Source: Sva-07 sp963715285 (lineage in GTDB: Bacteria; Actinomycetota; Acidimicrobiia; Acidimicrobiales; Ilumatobacteraceae). From it: a stretch of DNA of 64,000 nucleotides. The position numbers were made by a program, and so were the translations under genes. Positions 7,471-16,051 of the stretch are shown piece by piece. The DNA lies in contig CAVQRU010000010.1 in the NCBI GenBank assembly GCA_963715285.1, forward strand, positions 129,613 through 193,612, read 5' to 3'. The notes below the pieces were generated by a model. The model searched no databases. It saw only the letters and a list, made by a program, of their open reading frames with translations, and was not told where the DNA came from. Each line of letters begins with the position of its first letter. The stretch's first letter is position 1.

Positions 7471-8836
7471 GCTCGTCCTCGCCGACATCGAACGGTGCTT
7501 CGGTGGCGCGATCCCGGCGGTCCTCGCGACCGCGTCGGCCGATGGACTCCCGAACGTCACCTACATCTCGCGTGCGCACCGGGTGGACGACGAACGGGTG
7601 GCGCTGTCCAACCAGTTCATGTCGAAGACGTCGCGCAATCTCGCCGGCAACCCCCGAGCCAGTCTGCTGCTGATGGATCCGCTGACCCACGACGAGTTCC
7701 GCCTGTCGTTGGTGTACGAGCGCACGGAACGGCGCGGGCCCGTCTTCGACCGGTTGCGGGCCGACATCGAGGCGCTCGCCGTGCTGGAGAACATGCAGGA
7801 CGTGTACCGGCTCCGCGCCGCCGACGTGTTCAGGGTCGTGGCGATCGAGCAGAACCCACCGAACCCGTCGGGCGTCATGCCGAGCGATGTCCCGCTCGCG
7901 CGTCGCCCGTCGCCGGAACTGAGTGGCCTGGCCGAGCTCGCCAAGTGCATCGCTCGGGCAGGTGATCTCGACGCGATCGTCGACACCGCTCTCGACGGCC
8001 TCGACCGGCTGCTGGGCTATCGCCACACCGTGCTGCTGCTGCTCGACGAGGGAGGCACGCGGCTGTACGCAATCGGGAGCCATGGCTTCGACACCGAAGG
8101 AGTGGGCGCCGAAGTGACCCTCGGGAGGGGCCAGATCGGCCTCGCCGCCGAGCGGTGTGAGCCGCTGCGCATCGGGGGCCTGCACCAGATGAAGAAGTAC
8201 GCCCGCACGATCCGACGGGAGTACGAGCAGCAGGGCATCGGGCCGGGCCACGACGTGCCGGTGGCGGAGATCGACGGCGTGCAGAGCCGGATCGTGGTAC
8301 CGGCGATGGCACGAGGCGAACTGGTCGGGGTGCTCGTGGCGGAGAGCCGCCACCCGGTGGCCTTCGACGCTGCGGACGAGCAGGTGTTGGGCGTCGTCGC
8401 GTCGCTGCTGGCCAGTGCGATCGAGCACGTCCGGGCGATCGAGCGTGATGATCCCGACGACGTCACCCCGGGTTCGTCGCCGGATCCGTCGGCGGCCCCC
8501 GTCGGCACTGGCAGTGAGCTGGCCGTTCGGTTCTTCCCCGTCGACGGCAGCGTGTTCGTCGACGGGGACTACCTGATCAAGGGCGTGGCAGGCCGGATCC
8601 TGTGGTCGCTGCTCCGGGCGTACGCCGCGGACGGCCGGGTCGACTTCACCAACCGTGAGCTGCGCCTCGACGCCAGCCTCGACCTTCCCGGGTTCAAGGA
8701 CAACCTGGAGAGCCGGTTGATCCTGTTGAAGCGCCGCCTCGACGAACGCGAGGTGCCGATCCGCCTCGAGAAGACCGGCCGAGGCCGGTTCCGGCTCGAT
8801 GTGTCGGCGCGTCCTCGTCTCGAATCCGTCGACTGA
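7463..8836 (+). CDS. PNPOx-like domain + GAF domain + C-terminal winged-helix-like region
   Basis: 457 residues. Residues 1-135 are a PNPOx-like split barrel (AVLATASADGLPNVTYIS). Residues about 150-320 form a GAF domain (LAKCIARAGDLDAIVDTALDGLDRLLGYRHTVLLLLDEGG in part). The last 100 residues (VFVDGDYLIKGVAGRIL... FTNRELRLDASL...RLILLKRRLDE) resemble a winged-helix fold seen at the end of some actinobacterial sensor proteins. The combination suggests a flavin- or small molecule-sensing regulator. It overlaps the preceding PNPOx gene. Function inferred. Confidence 0.78.
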   Translation: MGELVLADIERCFGGAIPAVLATASADGLPNVTYISRAHRVDDERVALSNQFMSKTSRNLAGNPRASLLLMDPLTHDEFRLSLVYERTERRGPVFDRLRADIEALAVLENMQDVYRLRAADVFRVVAIEQNPPNPSGVMPSDVPLARRPSPELSGLAELAKCIARAGDLDAIVDTALDGLDRLLGYRHTVLLLLDEGGTRLYAIGSHGFDTEGVGAEVTLGRGQIGLAAERCEPLRIGGLHQMKKYARTIRREYEQQGIGPGHDVPVAEIDGVQSRIVVPAMARGELVGVLVAESRHPVAFDAADEQVLGVVASLLASAIEHVRAIERDDPDDVTPGSSPDPSAAPVGTGSELAVRFFPVDGSVFVDGDYLIKGVAGRILWSLLRAYAADGRVDFTNRELRLDASLDLPGFKDNLESRLILLKRRLDEREVPIRLEKTGRGRFRLDVSARPRLESVD

Positions 8837-8863
8837 GGTCAGGGCATCCTGATGCCGGGACGA

Positions 8864-10075
8864 TCAGGACGAGGTCATCGCTGCGACGACCTCGATCATC
8901 GCTTCACCGGTGTTGCCGGCCAGGAACCGGTCGCAGTACGGCAGCGCTGCGGACATTCCACCCGTGTTCGGCTCGAATCCGGCGGCGGCGGCCCGCGGAT
9001 TCACCCACACGACACGATGGGCGAGCAGCGAGAGACGCCGCATGTTGCGCTCGAGCTGCGCGGGATCGTCGGCGTCCCATCCGTCGGAGCAGATCAGGAC
9101 CACAGCGCCTCGCACGGTCGTGTTCCACGTTCGGTGGTGCAGGAGGGTCTGCAGGCTCGTCGCGAGCCGCGTCCCCGAGAACCGGTCGGTCACGGTGTCG
9201 GTCACCTGGGCAATGGCCGCCGAGGGTGTGCGGTGGCGAACGGCAGGGGTGATCCGGCTGAGGCGCGTGGCGAAGGCGAAGATCTCGGCGCGGTGCTGGA
9301 TGGCGAGCGCCCGGGTGAGGTGGAGGTAGGCACGCGCGTAGTGCTCCATGGAGCCACTGACGTCGAGCAGCACGACGACGTTGCGTGGTTGGCGCTGTGG
9401 CGTCGAGTGCAACAGGGTGATGACGTCGCCGCCCGTGTGCATCGATCGCCGCAGGCTCCGGCGCATCGCGATCGCCCCGCTCGAACGGGTGGTCTTGCGG
9501 CGACGGGTTCGTCGTTGCGGCCATTGGTCGATGGCGGATTCGAGGAGCGCTCCCACCCGCTCCAGTTCCATCTCGTCGAGCAGATCGAACGGGCGCTGCA
9601 TCTCCGACTCGGTGGGTGATGGTCGAAGCTCGGGGATCGCCAGATCGTCGAGGTCGTCGGTGTCGTCGGTGGTGGTGTCGAAGCTCACCGACGGCAAGGT
9701 GGCCCACGGCAACCCGCCCGATGCCGTCGAGTCGTCGGCGAGCTGGCGCCGCATCGGCACGAGCACCTCGTCGTCGCGTTGCGACGGCGCCGGTTCCTGA
9801 CCGCGGCGCTCGGACCGCAGCGTTCCCGCTTCGGTGTCGAAGACGGCATCGAAGACGGCATCGAACCGTTCGAGTTGTGACTGGCGGCTCACGAAGCTGA
9901 GTCGACAGACCCAGTAGAGGTCCGACAACGTCAACGGTCCGGCGACCTCGAGTGCCGTCGTGCACCGTTCGAGCGCGGAGAACGACACGTCGACACCGGC
10001 ACGGCGGAGCCGCTCCGCGAAGGTCGCGGCGAAGATCGCCCGGTCGACTCCGGCGAACAGCGCGTTGGTCGTCAC
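8864..10075 (-). CDS. coxE: CoxE-like VWA-domain protein of CO dehydrogenase operon
   Basis: 403 residues from GTG 10075, which overlaps the coxG stop (GTGA). The C-terminal half is a von Willebrand A domain with an intact MIDAS start, LLDVSGSM (Asp238, Ser240, Ser242), preceded by a charged, low-complexity region rich in Asp and Thr. CoxE works with the CoxD ATPase, which in Oligotropha is needed to build the Cu-S-Mo centre of CO dehydrogenase. It is the last gene of the operon. FDAVFDAVFD reflects a 12-bp tandem repeat near 9845. Confidence 0.87.
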   Translation of the reverse strand: MTTNALFAGVDRAIFAATFAERLRRAGVDVSFSALERCTTALEVAGPLTLSDLYWVCRLSFVSRQSQLERFDAVFDAVFDTEAGTLRSERRGQEPAPSQRDDEVLVPMRRQLADDSTASGGLPWATLPSVSFDTTTDDTDDLDDLAIPELRPSPTESEMQRPFDLLDEMELERVGALLESAIDQWPQRRTRRRKTTRSSGAIAMRRSLRRSMHTGGDVITLLHSTPQRQPRNVVVLLDVSGSMEHYARAYLHLTRALAIQHRAEIFAFATRLSRITPAVRHRTPSAAIAQVTDTVTDRFSGTRLATSLQTLLHHRTWNTTVRGAVVLICSDGWDADDPAQLERNMRRLSLLAHRVVWVNPRAAAAGFEPNTGGMSAALPYCDRFLAGNTGEAMIEVVAAMTSS

Positions 10076-10722
10076 CGTCGCTTGAGCACCAGCCGGAGGA
10101 CGATCAGCGCCGCGATCACGGCCGCGATCGGGATCAGTCGCTTGTACACCGAGTTCCCGGCGTACTCCATCAGGTCGAGGGCCTCCGCCTGCTGCGGACG
10201 CGGCCGGGCGGGTGCCGCAGCCGGGGCGGCGGCACCGGGCGCAGCGGCACTCTCGGCGGCGACCAGGTCGATGACGGCCTCGCCGAGCAGCTCCTGCTCG
10301 ATGCAGTCGACGAACTGGTCGATCAGCTTGCCGGACACCTCGGCGATCATCCCCTTGCCGAACTGTGCGACCTTGCCGGAGATCTTCAAGTCGGTGGTGA
10401 TCGACACCTTGGTGCCGTCGCCGTCGCTGGTCATGTCCGCGGTGATCTTGGCCGAGGCGTTGCCGGAACCGCGTGAGTCTCGTCCCGACGCAGAGATCTC
10501 GACGTGGCGGGCGGCTTCGTCACGTTGCACGAAGACGGCGTTGCCCGAGTAGTCGGCGGTGACGGGTCCGACCTTGATCTTGATCTTGCCCTTGTACTCG
10601 TCGGCGTCGTGATCGGTCAGCGTTGCCCCGGGAAGGCACGGTGTGATCAGCGGAATGTCGGTGAGCACCTCCCAGGCGCGGTCGATGGGCACGCTGACTC
10701 TGAACTCGTTCTCGAGCTTCAT
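10072..10722 (-). CDS. coxG: CoxG-like SRPBCC protein with C-terminal membrane anchor
   Basis: 216 residues from ATG 10722 with AGGAGG upstream. Residues 1-150 are the SRPBCC/CoxG fold (MKLENEFRVSVPIDRAWEVL, then PCLPGATLTD). An Ala/Pro-rich linker leads to one hydrophobic helix (LIPIAAVIAALIVLRLVL) ending KRR. In known systems CoxG recruits CO dehydrogenase to the cytoplasmic membrane so that electrons reach the quinone pool; the anchor here fits that. Overlaps coxD upstream and coxE downstream by 4 nt each. Confidence 0.9.
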   Translation of the reverse strand: MKLENEFRVSVPIDRAWEVLTDIPLITPCLPGATLTDHDADEYKGKIKIKVGPVTADYSGNAVFVQRDEAARHVEISASGRDSRGSGNASAKITADMTSDGDGTKVSITTDLKISGKVAQFGKGMIAEVSGKLIDQFVDCIEQELLGEAVIDLVAAESAAAPGAAAPAAAPARPRPQQAEALDLMEYAGNSVYKRLIPIAAVIAALIVLRLVLKRR

Positions 10723-11618
10723 GATGTTCCTCCTGTTGGGATGCTTGCGGTCGGGTCGGTGGCCGACCCGAGGGTTGCTCTGACGGTGTCGACGTCGTCG
10801 GGTGTCTTCGCGAGCGCACCGATGGTTGCTCGGGCGACATCCAGGTCCAGCTCCGTCACGCCGAGCGCGTGCAGCGCGCTGACCCAGTCGATCGCCTCGG
10901 CGAGGCCCGGCGGCTTGTCGAGTTCGAGGGTGCGGGCGCTCGACACGAACGCCGTGGCGGCGTCGATCAGGGCCGTGTCGGCGCCCGGCACGCGTCGCCG
11001 CACGATTGCCGCGGCGCGCTCGACGGCCGGATACTCGATCCAGTGGTAGTAGCAGCGGCGCTTGAGGGCGTCGTGCAACTCGCGGCTGCGGTTCGACGTG
11101 AGGATCACGATCGGCGGGCGGCTCGCCGTGAACGTGCCGATCTCGGGCACCGTCACCGACGATTCGCCGAGGAACTCGAGCAGCAGTGCTTCGAACTCGT
11201 CGTCGGAGCGGTCGATCTCGTCGATCAGCAGTACCGGAGGCACGTCGCCGGCGTGGCGCACCGCAGCGAGCAGCGGACGGTCGAGGAGGTAGTCCTCGGT
11301 GAACAGGTCGGTCTTGGAGATGTTCTCCGAGGTCACCTCGGCGAGGCGGATCGACAACATCTGGCGCGGATAGTTCCACTCGTACAGCGCTTCGGCGGCG
11401 GTGATGCCTTCGTAGCACTGGAGCCGGATCAACGGTGTCCCCAGGGCCTCGGCGAGCGCCTTCGCAGCGGTGGTCTTGCCGACGCCGGGTTCGCCTTCGA
11501 GCAGGAGTGGTTGTCCGAGTCGCATCGCGAGGAACAGCGCCATCGACAGTCCCTCGTCGACGAGGTAGTCGACGGCGTCCAGTTGCGCACGCAGGTCGGT
11601 GAGGGACTGGTCCGACAT
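10719..11618 (-). CDS. coxD: CoxD-like MoxR-family AAA+ ATPase
   Basis: 299 residues from ATG 11618. Walker A GEPGVGKTTAAKALAEALG, Walker B LLIDEIDRSDDEFEALLLEFL and sensor 1 LTSNRSRELHDALKRRC place it in the MoxR AAA+ family, and the neighbours identify it as CoxD. In Oligotropha, CoxD drives sulfuration and copper insertion of the CO dehydrogenase active site, with the VWA protein CoxE as partner; coxE is two genes downstream. Its stop overlaps the coxG start (ATGA). Confidence 0.92.
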   Translation of the reverse strand: MSDQSLTDLRAQLDAVDYLVDEGLSMALFLAMRLGQPLLLEGEPGVGKTTAAKALAEALGTPLIRLQCYEGITAAEALYEWNYPRQMLSIRLAEVTSENISKTDLFTEDYLLDRPLLAAVRHAGDVPPVLLIDEIDRSDDEFEALLLEFLGESSVTVPEIGTFTASRPPIVILTSNRSRELHDALKRRCYYHWIEYPAVERAAAIVRRRVPGADTALIDAATAFVSSARTLELDKPPGLAEAIDWVSALHALGVTELDLDVARATIGALAKTPDDVDTVRATLGSATDPTASIPTGGTS

Positions 11619-12208
11619 CAGGTCGACTCCAGCAAGCGCTCGTAGTCGGCCCACGTGTCGACGTCGATCGGCACCGGGCCGTCGATGACGGCCTCGGTGA
11701 CCGAGTACCGGCCGGATTCGAGGAGCTTCCACACGGCCTTGTCGCCGTGGAGCTCGGCGAGGTCGGCGAAGGTCGAACGGGCGAACCAGAACGGGTGACC
11801 GCGGCCGTCGTCGTATCGGCACACGGCGAGCGCAGCCTCGTCGGATTCCGCTGCCGCTCGCAGCGCGTCGACCGACGCCGGCTCGATGCCGGGCTGGTCG
11901 CCGAGGAGCAGCACGAGTGCTTCGGAACGCTGGTCGATCGCGGCCAGCGCGGCGACGATCGACGACGAACAACCCGTCGTGAAGTGCACGTTGTCGACGA
12001 CGTCGCAGCCCGACAGGTCGACCGTCGAACGGACGTCGTCGCCCGCGCCGCCGAGGGCGACGACGAGTTGGTCGAACCGGCAACGGCGAGCCATGTCGAG
12101 GGTTGCATCGAGCAGGGTGCGACCGTGGAAGTCGAGGAGCTGTTTCGGTCTGCCCAGCCGGCTCGATCCGCCGGCCGCGAGCACCAGCCCGGTCGTGAAG
12201 CGGCGCAC
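11618..12208 (-). CDS. MobA-like molybdenum cofactor cytidylyltransferase
   Basis: 196 residues from GTG 12208, whose first base is the last base of the upstream stop codon (TAGTG). The N-terminal TTGLVLAAGGSSRLGRPKQLL is the GT-A nucleotidyltransferase signature of the MobA/MocA group, and LLLGDQPGI is the metal-binding turn. CO dehydrogenase uses molybdopterin cytosine dinucleotide, so the position in the cox operon supports CTP transfer (MocA-like) rather than GTP transfer. Substrate is inferred. Confidence 0.85.
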   Translation of the reverse strand: MRRFTTGLVLAAGGSSRLGRPKQLLDFHGRTLLDATLDMARRCRFDQLVVALGGAGDDVRSTVDLSGCDVVDNVHFTTGCSSSIVAALAAIDQRSEALVLLLGDQPGIEPASVDALRAAAESDEAALAVCRYDDGRGHPFWFARSTFADLAELHGDKAVWKLLESGRYSVTEAVIDGPVPIDVDTWADYERLLEST

Positions 12209-13104
12209 TATCCGACGCCGAGCTCCTCGGCGTACCGGGTTCGGCAGCCGGGGTTGCAGAACCAGTGGTCGATGCCGTCGTGGTGCAGATGCGCCGTGTC
12301 GTCGCCGATCGTGACGGTCATGCCGCACACCGGATCGATGGCGGTGTCGGGCCGTTGCAGCGCCATCTCGGACTTGGGCGCCTCGAGACCGTCGACGCGG
12401 ATCGCCCGGACGACGTCGGCGAGGATCGACACGGCGATCTCCTCGGCGGTCCGAGCACCGATGTCCAGGCCGACGGGGCTGTGCACGACCCGGCGCTCGT
12501 CCGGGTTCAGGTCGAGCGACTCGATGACGGCAGCCCCGCGGGTCCGGCTCGCCACGAGCCCGATGAACCCGACGCCGGCGTCGAGCGCCGAACGGATCGC
12601 CTGCTCCTCGCCGCGGCCGTGGCTCGCGATGATCACCGCCGTCGCATCGTCGACCATCTCGGCGTCGTGATCGACCGAGAAGCCCAGTGGTGCGCCGAAC
12701 TGCACCAGCGCATCGGCGATGGGGGTGGTGCCGACCACGGCGATCCGGGCCGCGGGCAACTTGGGTTCGAGGAACACCTCGATGGCGCCCCCGGACAAGC
12801 AGGGGTTGACCACGGTGACGGCGCCCGGCGTGTCGGGGAACGTCTCGCTGCCGTCGGGCAGGATGCGCAGCAACACCGTGTCGCCGTGCTCCAAGGCGTC
12901 GAGGGCGGCCACGCGTACCGACTCCTCGGCACACTGGCCGCCGACGAATCCCTCGATCGAGCCGTCGGGCAGCACGAGTGCGGCGTCACCCGGCCGCGCC
13001 GAAGTCGGGCACTGCGCCCGCACCACCGTTGCCTGCACGAACCGCCGCCGTTGGGCGATCAGCTCGCCGGCGCGGGCGGAGATCTGCTGTGCCATCGAGA
13101 TCAT
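12208..13104 (-). CDS. XdhC/CoxI-type molybdoenzyme maturation factor with C-terminal YHS domain
   Basis: 298 residues from ATG 13104 (GGAGGG upstream; ATG 13095 is an alternative). Residues 1-90 match the XdhC_CoxI domain (GFVGGQCAEESVRVAALDAL), residues 115-230 the Rossmann-like XdhC C domain (ARIAVVGTTPIADALVQFG; ASHGRGEEQAI). The last 45 residues are a YHS-type metal-binding module (IDPVCGMTV ... HWFCNPGCRTRYAEEL) with three Cys. XdhC proteins bind Moco and help insert the sulfurated cofactor. The YHS addition may bind a metal such as copper, which the CO dehydrogenase needs; that link is inference. Confidence 0.85.
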   Translation of the reverse strand: MISMAQQISARAGELIAQRRRFVQATVVRAQCPTSARPGDAALVLPDGSIEGFVGGQCAEESVRVAALDALEHGDTVLLRILPDGSETFPDTPGAVTVVNPCLSGGAIEVFLEPKLPAARIAVVGTTPIADALVQFGAPLGFSVDHDAEMVDDATAVIIASHGRGEEQAIRSALDAGVGFIGLVASRTRGAAVIESLDLNPDERRVVHSPVGLDIGARTAEEIAVSILADVVRAIRVDGLEAPKSEMALQRPDTAIDPVCGMTVTIGDDTAHLHHDGIDHWFCNPGCRTRYAEELGVG

Positions 13105-13123
13105 CGGATCGCCAGCCCTCCCA

Positions 13124-15532
13124 TCAGATGGGAGGCGTGTGGTTGCCCTGCATCGTCTCCCACACACGACTCGGGGTCAGCGGCATGTCGGCGTGCCGGA
13201 TGCCGTAGGGCTTGAGTGCGTCGACGACGGCATTGACGATCGCCGGGGGCGAACCCACGGTGGCCGACTCACCGACACCCTTGGCTCCGATGGGGTGGTG
13301 CGGCGACGGCGTGACGGTGTGGCCCGTTTCCCAGTTGGGGACCTCCATCGCCGTCGGGATCAGGTAGTCCATCAGCGACCCGGCGAGACAGTTCCCGGCC
13401 TCGTCGAAGGAGATCATCTCCATGAGGGCCATGCCCACGCCGTCGGTGAGGCCACCGTGCACCTGGCCTTCGATGATCATCGGGTTGATCTGCGTGCCGC
13501 AGTCGTCGACGGCGATGAACCGCCGCACCGTGACCTGGGCGGTACCGGGGTCGATGTCGACCACGCAGATGTACGCACCGAACGGATAGGTGAGGTTGTC
13601 CGGGTTGTAGCAGATCTGCGCCTCGAGGCCGCCTTCGACGCCCTCGGGGAGGTCGCCGGCACCGTGCGCCTTCATCGCGACGTCCTGGATGGTGACCGAC
13701 TTCTCGGGGTCGCCCTTCACGCGGAACGTGCCGGCTTCGTACTCGATGTCGGCGACCGACACCTCGAGCATCCCCGACGCGATGATCTGCGCCTTGTCGC
13801 GCACCTTCCGCGCAACGAGCGCCGCGGCAGCTCCGGACACCGGCGTCGAGCGCGAGCCGTAGGTGCCGAGACCGAACGGCGTGTTGTCGGTGTCTCCGTG
13901 CACGACCTCGATGTCGTCCGGCGGGATCCCGATCTCCTCGGCGATGATCTGGGCAAACGTCGTCTCGTGACCCTGTCCCTGGGTCTTGACCGAGAGCCTG
14001 ACGACCGCCTTGCCGGTCGGGTGGATCCGGAGTTCGCAACCGTCGGCCATGCCCAGGCCGAGGATGTCCATGTCCTTGCGGGGTCCGGCACCGACCGCTT
14101 CGGTGAAGAACGAGATGCCGATACCCATCAGCTCGCCGCGTTCGCGCTTCTCGGCCTGCTCCTTGCGGAGTTCGTCGTACCCGGCCATCGCCATGGCCTT
14201 GCGCATGGTGGGTTCGTAGTTGCCGGAGTCGTAGATCCACCCGGTCTTCGTCTCGTACGGGAACTGGTCGGGTTGGATGAAGTTCTTCAGGCGCAACTCG
14301 GCGGGATCCATGTCGAGCTCGTGGGCGAGCACGTCGACCATGCGCTCGACGAGGTACACCGCCTCGGTGATCCGGAACGAGCACGCGTAGGCGACACCGC
14401 CAGGCGCCTTGTTCGTGTACACGGCCGTCATGTGGGCGTAGGCGGCTTCGAGGTCGTAGCTGCCGGTGAACACACCGAAGAAGCCGGCGGGGTACTTGGT
14501 CGGGGCGGCGACCCCGTTGAAGGCGCCGTGGTCGGCGAGCACGTGTGTGCGGATGGCGCGGATCTTGCCGTCCTTCGACGCCGCGATCTCGCCGCGCATC
14601 ACGTAGTCGCGGGCGAAACCGGTGCTCACCAGGTTCTCCGTACGATCCTCCATCCACTTCACCGGCTTTCCGATGACGAGTGAGGCGACGATCGCGCAGA
14701 CGTATCCCGGGTAGATCGGCACCTTGTTGCCGAAGCCACCTCCGATGTCGGGGGCGATGATCCGGATCTTGTGCTCGGGCAGCCCGGCCACGAGCGCGTA
14801 CACGGTGCGGTGGGCGTGGGGAGCCTGCGTGGTGCTCCAGAGTGTGAGCTTGCCGGACACCCGCTCGTAGTCGGCGACGCAACCGCAGGTCTCCATCGGG
14901 GCGGGGTGCACACGCGGGTACACGATGTCCTCGCTGACGACCACGTCGGCGTCGGCGAAGACGGCCTCGGTGGCGTCCTTGTCGCCGGTCTCCCAGTCGA
15001 AGCAGTGGTTGTTCGTCTTGCCCTCGAGGTCGTCGCGGATGATCGGCGCGTCGGGCTCGAGCGCCTTGCGGACGTCGATCACCGGGTCGAGATCGTCGTA
15101 CTCGACGTCGATGAGTTCGAGCGCGTCGCGCGCCGAATACCGGTCCTCGGCGACGACGAACGCGACCTCCTGGTGCTGGAAGCGCACCTTGTCGGTGGCG
15201 AGCACGGCTTGGACGTCGTTCGACAGCGTCGGCATCCACGCGAGGTTCTGCTCGGCGAGGTCGGCGCCGGTGATGACCGCGACCACCTTGGGGTGCGCTT
15301 CGGCAGCACTCTTGTCGATGCTGACGATGCGGGCATGGGCGAGGGGCGATCGCAGGATCGCGAGGTGCAGCATGCCCGGGAGCTGCACGTCGTCGCAGTA
15401 CTGGCCCATTCCTCGAACGAACCGGGGGTCCTCCTTGCGGAGCATGCGACCGAAGCCGACCGGCTTGTGATCGTTGAGGTTGTTGTCCGGTGTCGGTACG
15501 GCGTTGGTGTCGACGTCGTCGGTGATGGTCAT
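13124..15532 (-). CDS. coxL: Aerobic carbon monoxide dehydrogenase large subunit, form I
   Basis: 802 residues from ATG 15532, close to the 803-809 residues usual for CoxL. The active-site loop reads AYACSFR (residues 381-387, Cys384 = copper-bridging Cys), matching the AYXCSFR signature of form I, true CO-oxidising enzymes; form II has AYXGAGR. The catalytic Glu lies in GVGESATVG (Glu755). The protein binds Mo-MCD and oxidises CO to CO2 as a heterohexamer with CoxM and CoxS. It overlaps coxS by 4 nt (ATGA). Confidence 0.97.
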   Translation of the reverse strand: MTITDDVDTNAVPTPDNNLNDHKPVGFGRMLRKEDPRFVRGMGQYCDDVQLPGMLHLAILRSPLAHARIVSIDKSAAEAHPKVVAVITGADLAEQNLAWMPTLSNDVQAVLATDKVRFQHQEVAFVVAEDRYSARDALELIDVEYDDLDPVIDVRKALEPDAPIIRDDLEGKTNNHCFDWETGDKDATEAVFADADVVVSEDIVYPRVHPAPMETCGCVADYERVSGKLTLWSTTQAPHAHRTVYALVAGLPEHKIRIIAPDIGGGFGNKVPIYPGYVCAIVASLVIGKPVKWMEDRTENLVSTGFARDYVMRGEIAASKDGKIRAIRTHVLADHGAFNGVAAPTKYPAGFFGVFTGSYDLEAAYAHMTAVYTNKAPGGVAYACSFRITEAVYLVERMVDVLAHELDMDPAELRLKNFIQPDQFPYETKTGWIYDSGNYEPTMRKAMAMAGYDELRKEQAEKRERGELMGIGISFFTEAVGAGPRKDMDILGLGMADGCELRIHPTGKAVVRLSVKTQGQGHETTFAQIIAEEIGIPPDDIEVVHGDTDNTPFGLGTYGSRSTPVSGAAAALVARKVRDKAQIIASGMLEVSVADIEYEAGTFRVKGDPEKSVTIQDVAMKAHGAGDLPEGVEGGLEAQICYNPDNLTYPFGAYICVVDIDPGTAQVTVRRFIAVDDCGTQINPMIIEGQVHGGLTDGVGMALMEMISFDEAGNCLAGSLMDYLIPTAMEVPNWETGHTVTPSPHHPIGAKGVGESATVGSPPAIVNAVVDALKPYGIRHADMPLTPSRVWETMQGNHTPPI

Positions 15533-16029
15533 GATGCGCTCCCGGTGGGGCTGAGTGTGACGGCTTGTTCGCGTTCCTTGGCGGCGGCCCACTGGATCGA
15601 GCGGACGATGGTGGCGTAGCCGGTGCAGCGGCAGATCTGGCCGCTGATCGCTTCGCGGATCTCGTCGTCGGTGGGATCGGGGTTGCGGTCGATGAGGGCT
15701 CGGGCGGTCATCATCATCCCTGGTGTGCAGAATCCGCACTGCAGGCCGTGGCACTGGATGAAGCCTTCCTGCACGGGGTCGAGTTCGCCGTCGACCTCGA
15801 GGCCCTCGACCGTACGCACCTCGTGCCCGCCGGCCATGGCGGCGAGCGTGGTGCAACTCTTCACGGGCTCGCCGTCGACCCACACGACGCAGGTGCCGCA
15901 GTTGCTGGTGTCGCACCCCCAGTGGGTGCCGGTCATGCCGAGGTGATCGCGTAGGTAGTGCACGAGCAGTGTGCGCGGCTCGATGTCACTCGTGACCTCT
16001 TCGCCGTTGATGTTCATCGTGACGTCCAT
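15529..16029 (-). CDS. coxS: Carbon monoxide dehydrogenase small [2Fe-2S] subunit
   Basis: 166 residues from ATG 16029. Two iron-sulfur sites are visible: the plant-ferredoxin type (GCDTSNCGTC followed by SCTT) and the helical type (QCGFCTPGMMM and GQICRCTGY). It carries electrons from the Mo site of CoxL to FAD in CoxM. Located 22 nt after coxM and overlapping coxL by 4 nt, in the canonical M-S-L order. Confidence 0.97.
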   Translation of the reverse strand: MDVTMNINGEEVTSDIEPRTLLVHYLRDHLGMTGTHWGCDTSNCGTCVVWVDGEPVKSCTTLAAMAGGHEVRTVEGLEVDGELDPVQEGFIQCHGLQCGFCTPGMMMTARALIDRNPDPTDDEIREAISGQICRCTGYATIVRSIQWAAAKEREQAVTLSPTGSAS

Positions 16030-16051
16030 GTCATGGTCCTTTCGTGCCTGC

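Noticed and set aside
8843..8856. GGCAT-CCTG-ATGCC as terminator between the PNPOx-GAF gene and coxE
   Set aside because: The 5-bp stem is too short to be distinguished from chance, although the convergent location suits a terminator.
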